From Campylobacteraceae bacterium (GTDB lineage: Bacteria; Campylobacterota; Campylobacteria; Campylobacterales; BB28), in the NCBI GenBank assembly GCA_016744535.1, contig JADGEE010000021.1:1-36450 (forward strand): a stretch of 36,450 bases of DNA, in the 5' to 3' direction. Every line of letters starts with the position of its first letter. Position 1 is the stretch's first letter. The position numbers were made by a program, and so were the translations under genes. The notes under the pieces were generated by a model, which worked only from the letters and a program-made list of their open reading frames with translations, did not search any database and was not told where the DNA came from. Of this stretch, positions 7,529 through 16,109 are shown piece by piece.

Positions 7529-7805
7529 AATAAAAACTATTAAAAAATCTTTTATAGAAACTTTTAAAAGTGGTGAAATATATCTTTTCGGTAGTAGGAT
7601 AGATTATGATAAAAGAGGTGGAGATATTGACCTCTATATAATTCCTGATACAAATATAAATTTAACTAAAAAGAAAATAGACTTTTTAGTAAGTTTAAAA
7701 AAAATTTTAGGTGAACAGAAAATTGATGTTGTGATAGATAGAGGAAAAGATAGAGTTATAGATAAAATCGCTAAAAGTGAAGGGATACTACTATGCAAGA
7801 GTTAA
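7509..7805 (+). CDS. mntA: minimal nucleotidyltransferase antitoxin, MntA type
   Basis: The 98-residue protein is a minimal nucleotidyltransferase of the polymerase-beta superfamily. It has LFGSR (26-30), then DID (39-41), and a third acidic residue at Asp73 in KIDVVID. This is the GS-x9-DxD form of the motif. In the characterised MntA-HepT system the MNT protein neutralises its HEPN partner by adding AMP to a tyrosine of the RX4HXY motif. Here the gene overlaps the HEPN gene by 13 bases, which supports coupled translation. The start ATG overlaps the stop of the relict ORF upstream. Family and partner are clear from sequence; the chemistry is by analogy. Confidence 0.88.
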   Translation: MRLKKIEIKTIKKSFIETFKSGEIYLFGSRIDYDKRGGDIDLYIIPDTNINLTKKKIDFLVSLKKILGEQKIDVVIDRGKDRVIDKIAKSEGILLCKS

Positions 7806-8242
7806 AAGAGATATTTATCTCTATTGATAAATTGATAGAGAGTTGTAATATTGATTATAGAGAGTTAAAGTCAAAAAATATAGATGAAAATTTTTTTGAA
7901 GATTACTCAAATCAAAGATTACTAAATAGCTTTTTGTTTAATTTTATTAAAATTCAAGATAAAGTTGGTGCTAAACTCTTTAAAAAAGTTTTGATTGAAT
8001 TAAAAGAGATAGATAGCCAAAGTGTTCCTATGAGAGATGTTTTAAATATTTTAGAGAAATTAGAAATTATAAAAAGTGTTGATGATTGGGATAGATTGCG
8101 AGAGATAAGAAACTCTTTAACTCACGAATACCCATTAAATATAGAAGAGAGAGTTGAAAATATAGAATTAACACTAAATGGATATGAGATATTAAAAAAT
8201 ATATATTTTTTAATTAAAAATTACTTCATAAAGAGAAATTAG
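7793..8242 (+). CDS. hepT: HEPN-family toxin, HepT type
   Basis: The 149-residue all-helical protein carries REIRNSLTHEYP, in which Arg106, His111 and Tyr113 form the RX4HXY motif of HepT-type HEPN ribonucleases. A second conserved-looking stretch, LLNSFLFNFIKIQDKVG, lies at about 43-59, as in related HEPN proteins. HepT proteins are RNases (tRNA has been reported as the target in one system) held inactive by MntA. The start overlaps mntA by 13 bases. All motif residues needed for activity are present, so the toxin is probably functional and still controlled. The pair could act in stress response, phage defence or simple maintenance; nothing nearby decides between them. Confidence 0.88.
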   Translation: MQELKEIFISIDKLIESCNIDYRELKSKNIDENFFEDYSNQRLLNSFLFNFIKIQDKVGAKLFKKVLIELKEIDSQSVPMRDVLNILEKLEIIKSVDDWDRLREIRNSLTHEYPLNIEERVENIELTLNGYEILKNIYFLIKNYFIKRN

Positions 8243-8274
8243 TTAAAATTATTAAAAAATTATTTGGAGAAAAT

Positions 8275-10227
8275 ATGAAAAGTTTATGGAATGACAGTGA
8301 GGCACAAAATTTTAAAACACCTTTAGAGCTTAGGGTTTATACTTCAAGACTATTAGGCAAAGAGACATCTTTAGTTTTACACGGTGGTGGAAATACTTCT
8401 GTAAAAGATAAAATGGCTAATCTATTTGGAGAAGATGAAGAGGTTTTATTAGTAAAAGGTAGCGGTTGGGATTTAGCAACTATTGAGGGTAAAGGGTTTG
8501 CACCTGTTAAAATGGATATGCTTTTAAAAATGGCTGAACTCGAAAATTTAAGTGATTCTGATATGGTGAAATATCAAAGAGTTGCTATGACTAATCCTTA
8601 CGCTCCAAATCCATCAATTGAGGCGATACTTCACGCAATTATTCCCTTTAAATTTGTAGACCACACTCACGCTGATTTAGTTGTAGCAATTACAAATACA
8701 GATAATGGTGAAGAGAAGATAAGAGAAATTTATGGTGATAGCGTTTTGATTTTACCTTATGTAATGCCAGGGTTTATTTTGGCTAGAGAAGTTTATAAAG
8801 AGATAAAAAATAGAGATTTAAGTAAAGTTGATGCTATTATTTTAATGAATCATGGTGTATTTACTTACGATGATGATGCAAAAAAAAGTTATGAAAAAAT
8901 GATCAATATTGTGACTAAAGCAGAAAATTATATAAAAAATAAAAATATTGAAATAAAACAATCAAATGAGAGTATAGATGTTGATTTATTAAAATTAGCA
9001 AATATTAGAAAAGAGGTTAGTAATTTAAAAGGCTCTGCTATGGTTGCTAAACTTGACACTAAATCGATTGAATTTGCAAAATTAGATAATGTTGATTCAA
9101 TTACAACTAGAGGACCACTCACACCAGATCATGTAATTAGAACTAAAAAAGATGCATGTATTATAAAAAATCCAGAAGATGTAAAAAGTTATGCAAACTC
9201 TTATAGAGGATACTTTAATAAAAATGATAATGGCTCATTAACTTGTCTTGATTTAGCTCCTAGATGGGGAGTTTGGAAAGATATTGGGACTCTATCTTTT
9301 GGAAGTAACTATAAAGAGGCATCAATTATAAATGATATTAAAAATCATACAATAGAAGCGATAGAAATAGCTGAAGCACTAGGAGGATACAAAGCACTAC
9401 CTGAGAATGAAATATTTAAAATGGAGTATTGGGAGCTTGAACAAGCAAAACTTAAAAAAGGAGGAAGTAAACCAAAACTTCAAGGTAAAATTGCAATTGT
9501 AACTGGTGGGGCTAGTGGAATTGGAAAAGCTTGTGTAGAGGAGTTAAACGCTAGAGGTGCTTGTGTTGTAGCACTTGATATTAATCCAAAAGTTACGACT
9601 CTATTTAACAAGAGTAATATTTTAGGAATCGCTTGTGATATTACCAATAGAGACGCTCTAAACAATGCAGTTGAAAAAACAGTAAAAGAATTTGGAGGTA
9701 TTGATATTTTAGTTAATAATGCTGGAATTTTTCCTCCTAGTATGAGTATTGAAGATATGGATAGTAATGTTTGGCAAAAGAGTTTAGATATAAATTTAAC
9801 AAGTCATCAAAATTTACTTACATTCACAGCTCCATATTTAAAACTAGGAATTAATTCAGCAGTTATATTTATCGCTTCAAAAAATGTTCCTGCCCCAGGG
9901 ATTGGTGCTAGTGCATATTCAGTAGCAAAAGCTGGAGTTACACAATTAGCAAGAGTTGCGTCAATGGAGTTAGCACCATTAGTTCGGGTTAATGTATTAC
10001 ACCCTGATGCTGTTTTTGATACAAGTGTTTGGAGTGAAGATGTTATCAAAAGTCGAGCAGAGCATTATGGATTAAGTGTTGATGAGTATAAGAGAAGAAA
10101 TTTATTAAAAGTTGAAGTTGGCTCAAATGAAGTTGCAAATTTAACTTGTGAAATGGCAGGAGATTTATTTGCTAAAATTACAGGAGCTCAATTACCAATA
10201 GATGGTGGAAATGAGAGAGTTATTTAA
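8275..10227 (+). CDS. bifunctional class II aldolase / short-chain dehydrogenase
   Basis: One 650-residue chain joins two enzymes. The N-terminal class II aldolase/adducin domain (about 15-230) has HGGGNTSVKD (36-45), Glu116, and zinc ligands His130 and His132 (HTH) and His193 (NHG). The C-terminal short-chain dehydrogenase (about 402-650) has TGGASGIG (410-417), NNAG (481-484), Ser535 and YSVAK (548-552, Tyr and Lys catalytic). Asp435 after the second strand suggests NAD rather than NADP. Well-studied fusions of this type (RhaD-RhaE) cleave rhamnulose 1-phosphate and oxidise the lactaldehyde, but no rhamnose genes are nearby, so the substrate is open. The ATG follows TTGGAG with good spacing. 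Confidence 0.93.
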   Translation: MKSLWNDSEAQNFKTPLELRVYTSRLLGKETSLVLHGGGNTSVKDKMANLFGEDEEVLLVKGSGWDLATIEGKGFAPVKMDMLLKMAELENLSDSDMVKYQRVAMTNPYAPNPSIEAILHAIIPFKFVDHTHADLVVAITNTDNGEEKIREIYGDSVLILPYVMPGFILAREVYKEIKNRDLSKVDAIILMNHGVFTYDDDAKKSYEKMINIVTKAENYIKNKNIEIKQSNESIDVDLLKLANIRKEVSNLKGSAMVAKLDTKSIEFAKLDNVDSITTRGPLTPDHVIRTKKDACIIKNPEDVKSYANSYRGYFNKNDNGSLTCLDLAPRWGVWKDIGTLSFGSNYKEASIINDIKNHTIEAIEIAEALGGYKALPENEIFKMEYWELEQAKLKKGGSKPKLQGKIAIVTGGASGIGKACVEELNARGACVVALDINPKVTTLFNKSNILGIACDITNRDALNNAVEKTVKEFGGIDILVNNAGIFPPSMSIEDMDSNVWQKSLDINLTSHQNLLTFTAPYLKLGINSAVIFIASKNVPAPGIGASAYSVAKAGVTQLARVASMELAPLVRVNVLHPDAVFDTSVWSEDVIKSRAEHYGLSVDEYKRRNLLKVEVGSNEVANLTCEMAGDLFAKITGAQLPIDGGNERVI

Positions 10228-10241
10228 TTAAAATTTTTTGA

Positions 10242-10247
10242 TATAAT
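10242..10247 (+). promoter_or_regulatory. candidate -10 box for panC
   Basis: A perfect TATAAT follows a T-rich run (TTTTTTGA) in the 45-base gap after the aldolase gene, placing a start site about 20 bases before the panC start codon. T-rich DNA upstream of the -10 in place of a strong -35 is normal for Campylobacterota sigma-70 promoters. Confidence 0.5.
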
Positions 10248-10272
10248 TATCACTAAAAAAGGACTAGTTACT

Positions 10273-11094
10273 TTGAAAATAGTTAAAACTGTTAATGAGT
10301 TAATTAAAATTAGAAATGAAATTGATAATAGTATTGGATTTGTACCTACAATGGGTGCATTACATAATGGACATATCTCATTAATTAAAAGAGCAAGAGA
10401 TGAAAATAGAGTCGTAATTGTCTCTATTTTTGTAAATCCAACTCAATTTTTAGAGGGTGAAGATTTTAATAAATATCCTAAAAAAATTGAAGCTGATAAG
10501 AAAGTTTGTGAATTAGCTGGAGTTGATATTCTATTTTTACCAAATATAAATGAACTCTACTCTAAAGATGAGGTTTTAATAAAAGCACCTTTTGTAAATG
10601 GATTTATTTTAGAAGGCTTTAATAGGGCGGGTCATTTTAATGGTGTTTTACAAATTGTACTGAAACTATTTAATATGATAAGAGCTAAAAAAGCTTATTT
10701 TGGAAAAAAAGATGCACAGCAATTGATACTTATTAAGCAGATGGTTAAAAATCTATTTTTAAATATTGAAATTATTGATTGTGATACTCTAAGAGAGAGT
10801 GACGGATTAGCACTTAGTAGTAGAAATGTATATTTATCTAATGAAGATAGAGAAAAAGCTTTGTTTATATCAAAATCTCTAAAAATTGCCTCAAAAGAGA
10901 TTATGAAAAATATTTTTGAAGTAGAAGTTATAAAAGAGGTTATAAGAGATAATTTAAAAGATTTAAATATAGAGTATATTGAAATTACAAATAGAGAGTT
11001 AAATCAAATTAAAAAGATAAAAAAAGGAGATAGCATAATTTTAATAGCAGTTAAAATTTCAGGAGTTAGGTTGATTGATAATCTTTGGATTTAA
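10273..11094 (+). CDS. panC: pantothenate synthetase PanC
   Basis: PanC condenses pantoate and beta-alanine using ATP in the cytoplasm, the last step of vitamin B5 synthesis before coenzyme A. The 273-residue protein has the expected length. Motifs are [11 protein letters not shown] (24-34, the HIGH-type ATP site), [18 protein letters not shown] and SSRNVYLS. The start is TTG after AAAGGA. panB and panD are not in the window. The 3' end overlaps the convergent mltG by four bases. Confidence 0.96.
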   Translation: MKIVKTVNELIKIRNEIDNSIGFVPTMGALHNGHISLIKRARDENRVVIVSIFVNPTQFLEGEDFNKYPKKIEADKKVCELAGVDILFLPNINELYSKDEVLIKAPFVNGFILEGFNRAGHFNGVLQIVLKLFNMIRAKKAYFGKKDAQQLILIKQMVKNLFLNIEIIDCDTLRESDGLALSSRNVYLSNEDREKALFISKSLKIASKEIMKNIFEVEVIKEVIRDNLKDLNIEYIEITNRELNQIKKIKKGDSIILIAVKISGVRLIDNLWI

Positions 11095-12035
11095 TTTGAA
11101 TATTTTTTAATATTTCTCAAATGCTCTTTATAACTTTTTGAAAAGATATGCGAATTTTTATCTTTTTTGAAAAAATATAGATAATTAACTTCTGCTGGAA
11201 AAATTGCAGATTCAATTGAATTAATTGTTACACTTGCAATAGGAGAATTTGGAATACCTCTAATTTTATATGTATTAAAATTTGAATTATTCTCTTTAAT
11301 TCTCTTTGGAGTTACTTTTATATGTGAGTATTTCCCATAATTTAGAGTTCCATCCATTTGAAGTCTCATCCTCTTTTTTATTCTATTGTATATTACTGCT
11401 GAAATTAAAGGTTTCTCCTCTTTATTTCCTGCCTCTTTTTCTATAATAGAAGCAATTGTTACATACTCAAACCACCTTTTTTGACTATAATATCCTAAAT
11501 ATTTTATTGATAATTGTTTATGAATTGAAAGTGAATTATTAATTAAATATTTCATAATATCATTTTCATTAAAGTCTAAAGGAATATTATAACTATTTGC
11601 TAAAATTACACCGTCAGAGTAAGGAGAATATTTATTATAAGCTTTCATTAATTTATCAAATGATAAGTTTAATTTTTTTGCAATATTTAAAATAAAGAAG
11701 TGATTTGTTTCACTAGGGATTAAAGTCACACTACTTTGTGCTGACTTTGCAGTAGTTAATTTATATAAAAAATCTAACTTAGAGAGTTTTGTCTCTTTTA
11801 AATCTATAAAGCCACTCTGTGGATTTCCAATTACTCTTAAAATATAAGAATCAATAGGCAGTAAATTTATATTTTTATCTATCAAGTATGTTATAATCTC
11901 TTTTATGCTTCCTTTTGGAATATATAAAACCTTTTGGCTATAAATTGGTTGTCTTAGATAAAGGGTAAAAATTACAATGGTTATTAGTATTGCTTCGACA
12001 ATAAAAAAGATGGTTCGTAATATTGTAGTTTTCAT
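11091..12035 (-). CDS. mltG: endolytic murein transglycosylase MltG
   Basis: MltG is an inner-membrane lytic transglycosylase that cuts nascent peptidoglycan and is thought to set glycan strand ends. The 314-residue protein has one N-terminal membrane helix (about 8-27) and a YceG-like periplasmic domain. Signatures are ASIIEKEAG (195-203, with Glu199 matching the catalytic glutamate), [10 protein letters not shown] (225-234), [14 protein letters not shown] and [12 protein letters not shown]. Its 5' end overlaps the start of the AsmA-like gene on the other strand, and its 3' end overlaps panC by four bases, so it has almost no non-coding flank. Its promoter must lie inside the AsmA-like coding region. 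Confidence 0.95.
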   Translation of the reverse strand: MKTTILRTIFFIVEAILITIVIFTLYLRQPIYSQKVLYIPKGSIKEIITYLIDKNINLLPIDSYILRVIGNPQSGFIDLKETKLSKLDFLYKLTTAKSAQSSVTLIPSETNHFFILNIAKKLNLSFDKLMKAYNKYSPYSDGVILANSYNIPLDFNENDIMKYLINNSLSIHKQLSIKYLGYYSQKRWFEYVTIASIIEKEAGNKEEKPLISAVIYNRIKKRMRLQMDGTLNYGKYSHIKVTPKRIKENNSNFNTYKIRGIPNSPIASVTINSIESAIFPAEVNYLYFFKKDKNSHIFSKSYKEHLRNIKKYSN

Positions 12036-14556
12036 TATTTTACTTAGTGGGTTTATTCTTTATAATCTACTTAGTGGAATTGAAATTGATAAACTTGATT
12101 TAAATATAATAACCATTGATAACCTCTATATTAAATTGGATAAAAGATTAATTGTAACAGCTAAACAATTAAAAATTAATGAAGAGGGAAAATCTAAAAG
12201 TTCACTTGAACAGTTAGATAAAATTTTAACTAATTTTAAATTACTCTTAACTTATTTTGAAAAGATTTATATAGATGAGATTCTCTTAAAAGGGGAAAAG
12301 GCATCAATCTTATATGAAAATGAGCTTTTTTATGTGGATTCAAAGTATCTAAATTTAGCTACTCTATTTGAGTTTGATGAAGAGAGAAAGATTTTCTATT
12401 TTGATATAAAAGCACTATCTTTAAAAGATTATAACCTATTTATTTATGGAGATGCTACTCTTAACTTAAAAAAGAATAGATTTAAATTTTCTGGTGAATA
12501 TATAATTGATAATATCTCTGGGCATACTTTTGTAAATGCTGATGAAAAATGGATAAATTTTCATTTTAATAGTGATGAAACTGATAATATAGATATTTTA
12601 AGAAAATTTATAGATTTAAATAAAAATATCAAAGAGTGGATATTTGATAATCCTAAAGCCGAGAGCTATAGTTTAGATTATCTTACTTTTAGATTAGATA
12701 GAGAATTAAATTTTGACTATAATTCACTAAAAGCAATGGTGAGTTTAGATAATGCAAGAGTTAAGTTTCATCCAAAACTTAGTGAGATAAAAGCAAACTC
12801 TATAAAGGTAAAATTTAAAAATAATAGATTGAGTTTTAATTTAGATAGACCAAGTTATTTAGGGATTAGTTTACAAAATAGTTTTGTAGATATAGAAAAT
12901 TTAATAGACAATCCAATTTTAAATGTTTTAATTAAAGCAGATTCAAGCTTTGATAGAAAAATTGTTTATATACTGAAAAATTATAATATTGAATTACCCA
13001 TAGATTTACAAGCTTCAAAATCAAATTCAGCTGTTAAAATATCAATAGGACTTTTAAATAAAAAAGTTAATGTAAATGGTTATTTTCAAATAAAAAAATC
13101 AAATATTAATATAAATGGCGTAAATTTATTTGTTAAAAGTGCTAGAATTGAATTAAATAGTGATGGGTTAAATATAAAAAATTTAAGATTTAGCTATAAA
13201 GATATGATTGATGCAAATTTAAATTTAAATATTAATTTTAAATCTAAACAAGCGTTTGGAGATATTTTTATAAAAGATTTAACAGTAGAAGATGGTGAAA
13301 TTATCTCTTTACAAAACTTTTACTCTCCTATAATGTTATCATTTAAACCAAATTTATTAGCAGTGCTAACAAATTTAGAATTGACATATTTACAAATATT
13401 TGAAATGGATAATTTAAAAGTTATCTCACTAAAAGATATTTCAAAACTCTCTAAATACTCAAATATACTAAAAAGATTAAAGATTAAAGAGGGAGATTTA
13501 AAAGTTGATACAGAAGATTTTAAAAATTTAAATATTTTTGCAAATTTAAAAAATTTAGATACACCTCTTTATAAAAATGGTAAATTTATAGGAAATATAA
13601 AAAAATTATCTATGCAGATAGATGTGGATAAAAAAAATGTTAAAGTGGCATCTACGAACAGAGATTTAGTAGCATATATTGATAAAGATAAAAAGATAGA
13701 GGCTAGTTTAAATAAATATGATATATTTCTACCTGATATTTCAAAATTAAAAGATATGGGTAGTGATGAAAAAGATAAAAAAAGAGATATAAAAGTAAAA
13801 GCAACAGATACAAATATATACTTTGGAGATAGAGTTTTACTTAGTGAAAAATTTAATTTAAATGTAAAAAATAAAAATATTATATTTAATTCAAAGTATG
13901 GTAATAGTATTTTTAAATTTGAAAAAATTGATGATAAGTTTACTCTAGTAGGTGATAATTTAAGTGAAGTGTTTTTACAGAGTTTTTTACAAAAAGATAA
14001 AATTGAGGGTGGACTTTACAATATAAAAATAGATGGCGATGAAGATGTTGTAAAGGGAAATTTAACTTTTCAAAATGTAATTATCAAAAACTTAAAAGCT
14101 TTAAATAATTTAGTCTCATTTATAGATGCACTCCCAGCACTTGTAACTTTACAAACCCCTGGTTTTAGTGAGAGTGGATATGAGATTAATAAAGGTAAAA
14201 TTGAATTTACATATTTTCAAGATAGTATCTATATTAATGATATAGAGTTAAAAGGTGACAGTATAGATATAACAGGAAGTGGGATTATCTATTTAAATAA
14301 AAAAAATTTAGATTTTAAATTAAAAATATCAACTGTTAAAAATTTGAGCAAAATTATAAAAAATATTCCACTTGTTGGCTATCTTATTTTAGGTGATGGT
14401 AAAATTAGTACAAATGTAAATGTTAATGGTAATATGTATGATCCAAACATCGAGACAAATATGCTTGAAGATACAATAAAAGCCCCTCTTAATATAATTC
14501 ATAGAACACTAACATTGCCTATTAAATTTTTTGAACTCTTTGATTCTCAAGAATAA
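11977..14556 (+). CDS. AsmA/YhdP-like envelope protein
   Basis: The protein of up to 859 residues has one N-terminal membrane helix (about 15-33) and a long periplasmic part of repeating beta-strand patterns. The C-terminal AsmA-like region (about 690-850) includes LKALNNLVSFIDALPALVTL and a LVGYLILGDGKIS stretch. AsmA-like proteins such as YhdP and TamB are thought to bridge the envelope and move phospholipids to the outer membrane. The start at 11977 has AAGGG 11 bases upstream and overlaps mltG by 59 bases. An in-frame ATG at 12010 would start [10 protein letters not shown] and overlap by 26. I prefer the first for its ribosome site but the choice is open. The YcjX-type gene follows closely. 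Confidence 0.83.
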   Translation: MVISIASTIKKMVRNIVVFIILLSGFILYNLLSGIEIDKLDLNIITIDNLYIKLDKRLIVTAKQLKINEEGKSKSSLEQLDKILTNFKLLLTYFEKIYIDEILLKGEKASILYENELFYVDSKYLNLATLFEFDEERKIFYFDIKALSLKDYNLFIYGDATLNLKKNRFKFSGEYIIDNISGHTFVNADEKWINFHFNSDETDNIDILRKFIDLNKNIKEWIFDNPKAESYSLDYLTFRLDRELNFDYNSLKAMVSLDNARVKFHPKLSEIKANSIKVKFKNNRLSFNLDRPSYLGISLQNSFVDIENLIDNPILNVLIKADSSFDRKIVYILKNYNIELPIDLQASKSNSAVKISIGLLNKKVNVNGYFQIKKSNININGVNLFVKSARIELNSDGLNIKNLRFSYKDMIDANLNLNINFKSKQAFGDIFIKDLTVEDGEIISLQNFYSPIMLSFKPNLLAVLTNLELTYLQIFEMDNLKVISLKDISKLSKYSNILKRLKIKEGDLKVDTEDFKNLNIFANLKNLDTPLYKNGKFIGNIKKLSMQIDVDKKNVKVASTNRDLVAYIDKDKKIEASLNKYDIFLPDISKLKDMGSDEKDKKRDIKVKATDTNIYFGDRVLLSEKFNLNVKNKNIIFNSKYGNSIFKFEKIDDKFTLVGDNLSEVFLQSFLQKDKIEGGLYNIKIDGDEDVVKGNLTFQNVIIKNLKALNNLVSFIDALPALVTLQTPGFSESGYEINKGKIEFTYFQDSIYINDIELKGDSIDITGSGIIYLNKKNLDFKLKISTVKNLSKIIKNIPLVGYLILGDGKISTNVNVNGNMYDPNIETNMLEDTIKAPLNIIHRTLTLPIKFFELFDSQE

Positions 14557-14572
14557 AAAATCAGGATTTTTA

Positions 14573-15898
14573 ATGAAAAAAGTTTCAATTCCAAATAAAA
14601 TCAAATTTCCAAATAAATATATAAAAATAGCAATTACTGGGCTTAGTAGAAGTGGAAAAACTATTTTCATAATTTCACTTATAAATCAAATGCTTCACGA
14701 TTTAAATTTAAGAAAGAAGTTTAAAAAAAATTTTATAGTTTCAATTATTCCAAATAGAGAGTTAGAGCAATTTAAATATGATAAATTTTTAGATAATTTA
14801 ATACAAAAAGAGCCTATTTGGCCTCAATCAACTAATAATATTACTGCTATTACTTTAAGATTAGAGATTCAAAGTAGAAAAAAGTTTATAAAAAATAGAA
14901 TCATTGATATTGAAATTATCGATTATCCAGGTGAGTGGTTGCTTGATATTGATATGTTAAATAAAGATTATGAGCAGTGGAGTGAGGGAGTATTTGATTT
15001 AATTAAAAATGAACCACGAAAAACTTTAGCAAAAGAGTGGATAGAGTATTTAGAGAGTATCGATTTAAGTGCTGATATTAATGAGAGTATTCAAAATGAG
15101 TTAGTTAATAAATACACAGAATTTTTACATAAATGCAATGAAAACAGTTTAAGTTTAATTCAACCTGGGCGTTTTATAATGCCAGGGTATTTAGAAGGGA
15201 GTGAAGTTTTAAAGTTTTGCCCACTTCCTAAAAATATAACTTTAAATAAAAGTTCATACTATCTTAAATTTAAAGAGCGATATGAGAACTATGTAAAAGA
15301 GTATGTAAGAGATTTTCACTTAAATCACTTTGTAAAATTTGATAGACAAATTATTTTAGTTGATGTATTAAAAGCACTTAAAAATGGATATGAGCCATTT
15401 GAAGATATGGTAAAAGCTATGAAAATCATAATGTCAATTTACTCTTATGGAAAATTAAATTTTCTCACAAAATTATTTAAAACCCAAATTGACAAAGTTA
15501 TCTTTTGTGCGACAAAAGCTGACCACGTAGCAAACAATCAACACAATAATTATAAATCTCTACTAGAGATGATTATCAAAGAGGCAAAGAGTGAGATAGA
15601 TATAAAAGGTGTTGAGACAATTTCATCTATAATATCATCAGTTAAAAGTACACAAAGTTTAATAAAACTTCACGATGGAAGGCGACTATCTTGTTTAAAA
15701 GGCAAAGTTTTAGCCCAAGATGAAGAAGTCATAGTTTATCCAGGGGAAGTACCAGAGTATTTTCCAAATAGAGTAGATTGGGATACTGATTATTTTGATT
15801 TTCCAAATTTTGCACCAATAGCATTTCCTACAAATAAAGCAGTTGATAATATTAGAATAGATGAGGTAATTTATCATTTAATAGGGGATAAAATTTAA
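14573..15898 (+). CDS. ycjX: YcjX-family P-loop GTPase-like protein
   Basis: This 441-residue protein belongs to the YcjX (DUF463) group of P-loop proteins. The Walker A motif GLSRSGKT lies at residues 23-30, and DYPGEWLLDID is the family's switch-type stretch. RQIILVDVLKALKNG and YPGEVPEYFP near the end are also typical. The biochemical role is poorly known; in enterobacteria it belongs to the phage shock regulon with YcjF. I chose the ATG at 14573 because CAGGA lies just upstream; a TTG at 14531 would overlap the previous gene. No ycjF or psp gene is adjacent. Co-transcription with the AsmA-like gene suggests an envelope link, which is inference. Confidence 0.88.
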   Translation: MKKVSIPNKIKFPNKYIKIAITGLSRSGKTIFIISLINQMLHDLNLRKKFKKNFIVSIIPNRELEQFKYDKFLDNLIQKEPIWPQSTNNITAITLRLEIQSRKKFIKNRIIDIEIIDYPGEWLLDIDMLNKDYEQWSEGVFDLIKNEPRKTLAKEWIEYLESIDLSADINESIQNELVNKYTEFLHKCNENSLSLIQPGRFIMPGYLEGSEVLKFCPLPKNITLNKSSYYLKFKERYENYVKEYVRDFHLNHFVKFDRQIILVDVLKALKNGYEPFEDMVKAMKIIMSIYSYGKLNFLTKLFKTQIDKVIFCATKADHVANNQHNNYKSLLEMIIKEAKSEIDIKGVETISSIISSVKSTQSLIKLHDGRRLSCLKGKVLAQDEEVIVYPGEVPEYFPNRVDWDTDYFDFPNFAPIAFPTNKAVDNIRIDEVIYHLIGDKI

Positions 15899-15905
15899 AT
15901 TTTAT
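15888..15905. terminator. AT-rich palindrome at the end of ycjX
   Basis: ATAAAATTTAAATTTTAT is an 18-base perfect palindrome that spans the ycjX stop codon, flanked by GGGG on the left and CCC shortly after on the right. It could be a weak terminator or just AT-rich composition; there is no clear T-run after it. Confidence 0.25.
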
Positions 15906-16069
15906 AAAAATTCCCATCTTTTCATAAAGATTGTGAAAATAGATTAAAAAAAATATTAAAAAAAACTCTAAATAATAATAAATAGACTTCAAATGTAACT
16001 TAATGAAACATCTATTTTCTAAAAAGTTAAACAATATAATTTTTATTATAAATAAAATTTAAAAGATGT

Positions 16070-16075
16070 TACAAT
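16070..16075 (+). promoter_or_regulatory. candidate -10 box for icd
   Basis: TGTTACAAT lies about 35 bases before the icd ATG. The same TGTTACAATT stands upstream of rpmE (26671-26680), at a similar distance from its gene, which supports TACAAT as a real -10 sequence here. The icd ATG is preceded by AGAGGA. The rest of the 211-base gap (15899-16109) shows nothing else that I can support. Confidence 0.5.
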
Positions 16076-16109
16076 TATTCTTAATAAAAATTTTATAAGA
16101 GGAAAATAT

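Noticed and set aside
14531-14572. N-terminal extension of the YcjX protein from a TTG at 14531
   Set aside because: It overlaps the AsmA-like gene and has no ribosome site, whereas the ATG at 14573 has CAGGA upstream.
15852-16034. 60-residue Phe/Ile/Tyr-rich minus-strand frame between ycjX and icd
   Set aside because: Its composition is what AT-rich DNA gives by chance; it overlaps the ycjX end and shows no ribosome site.
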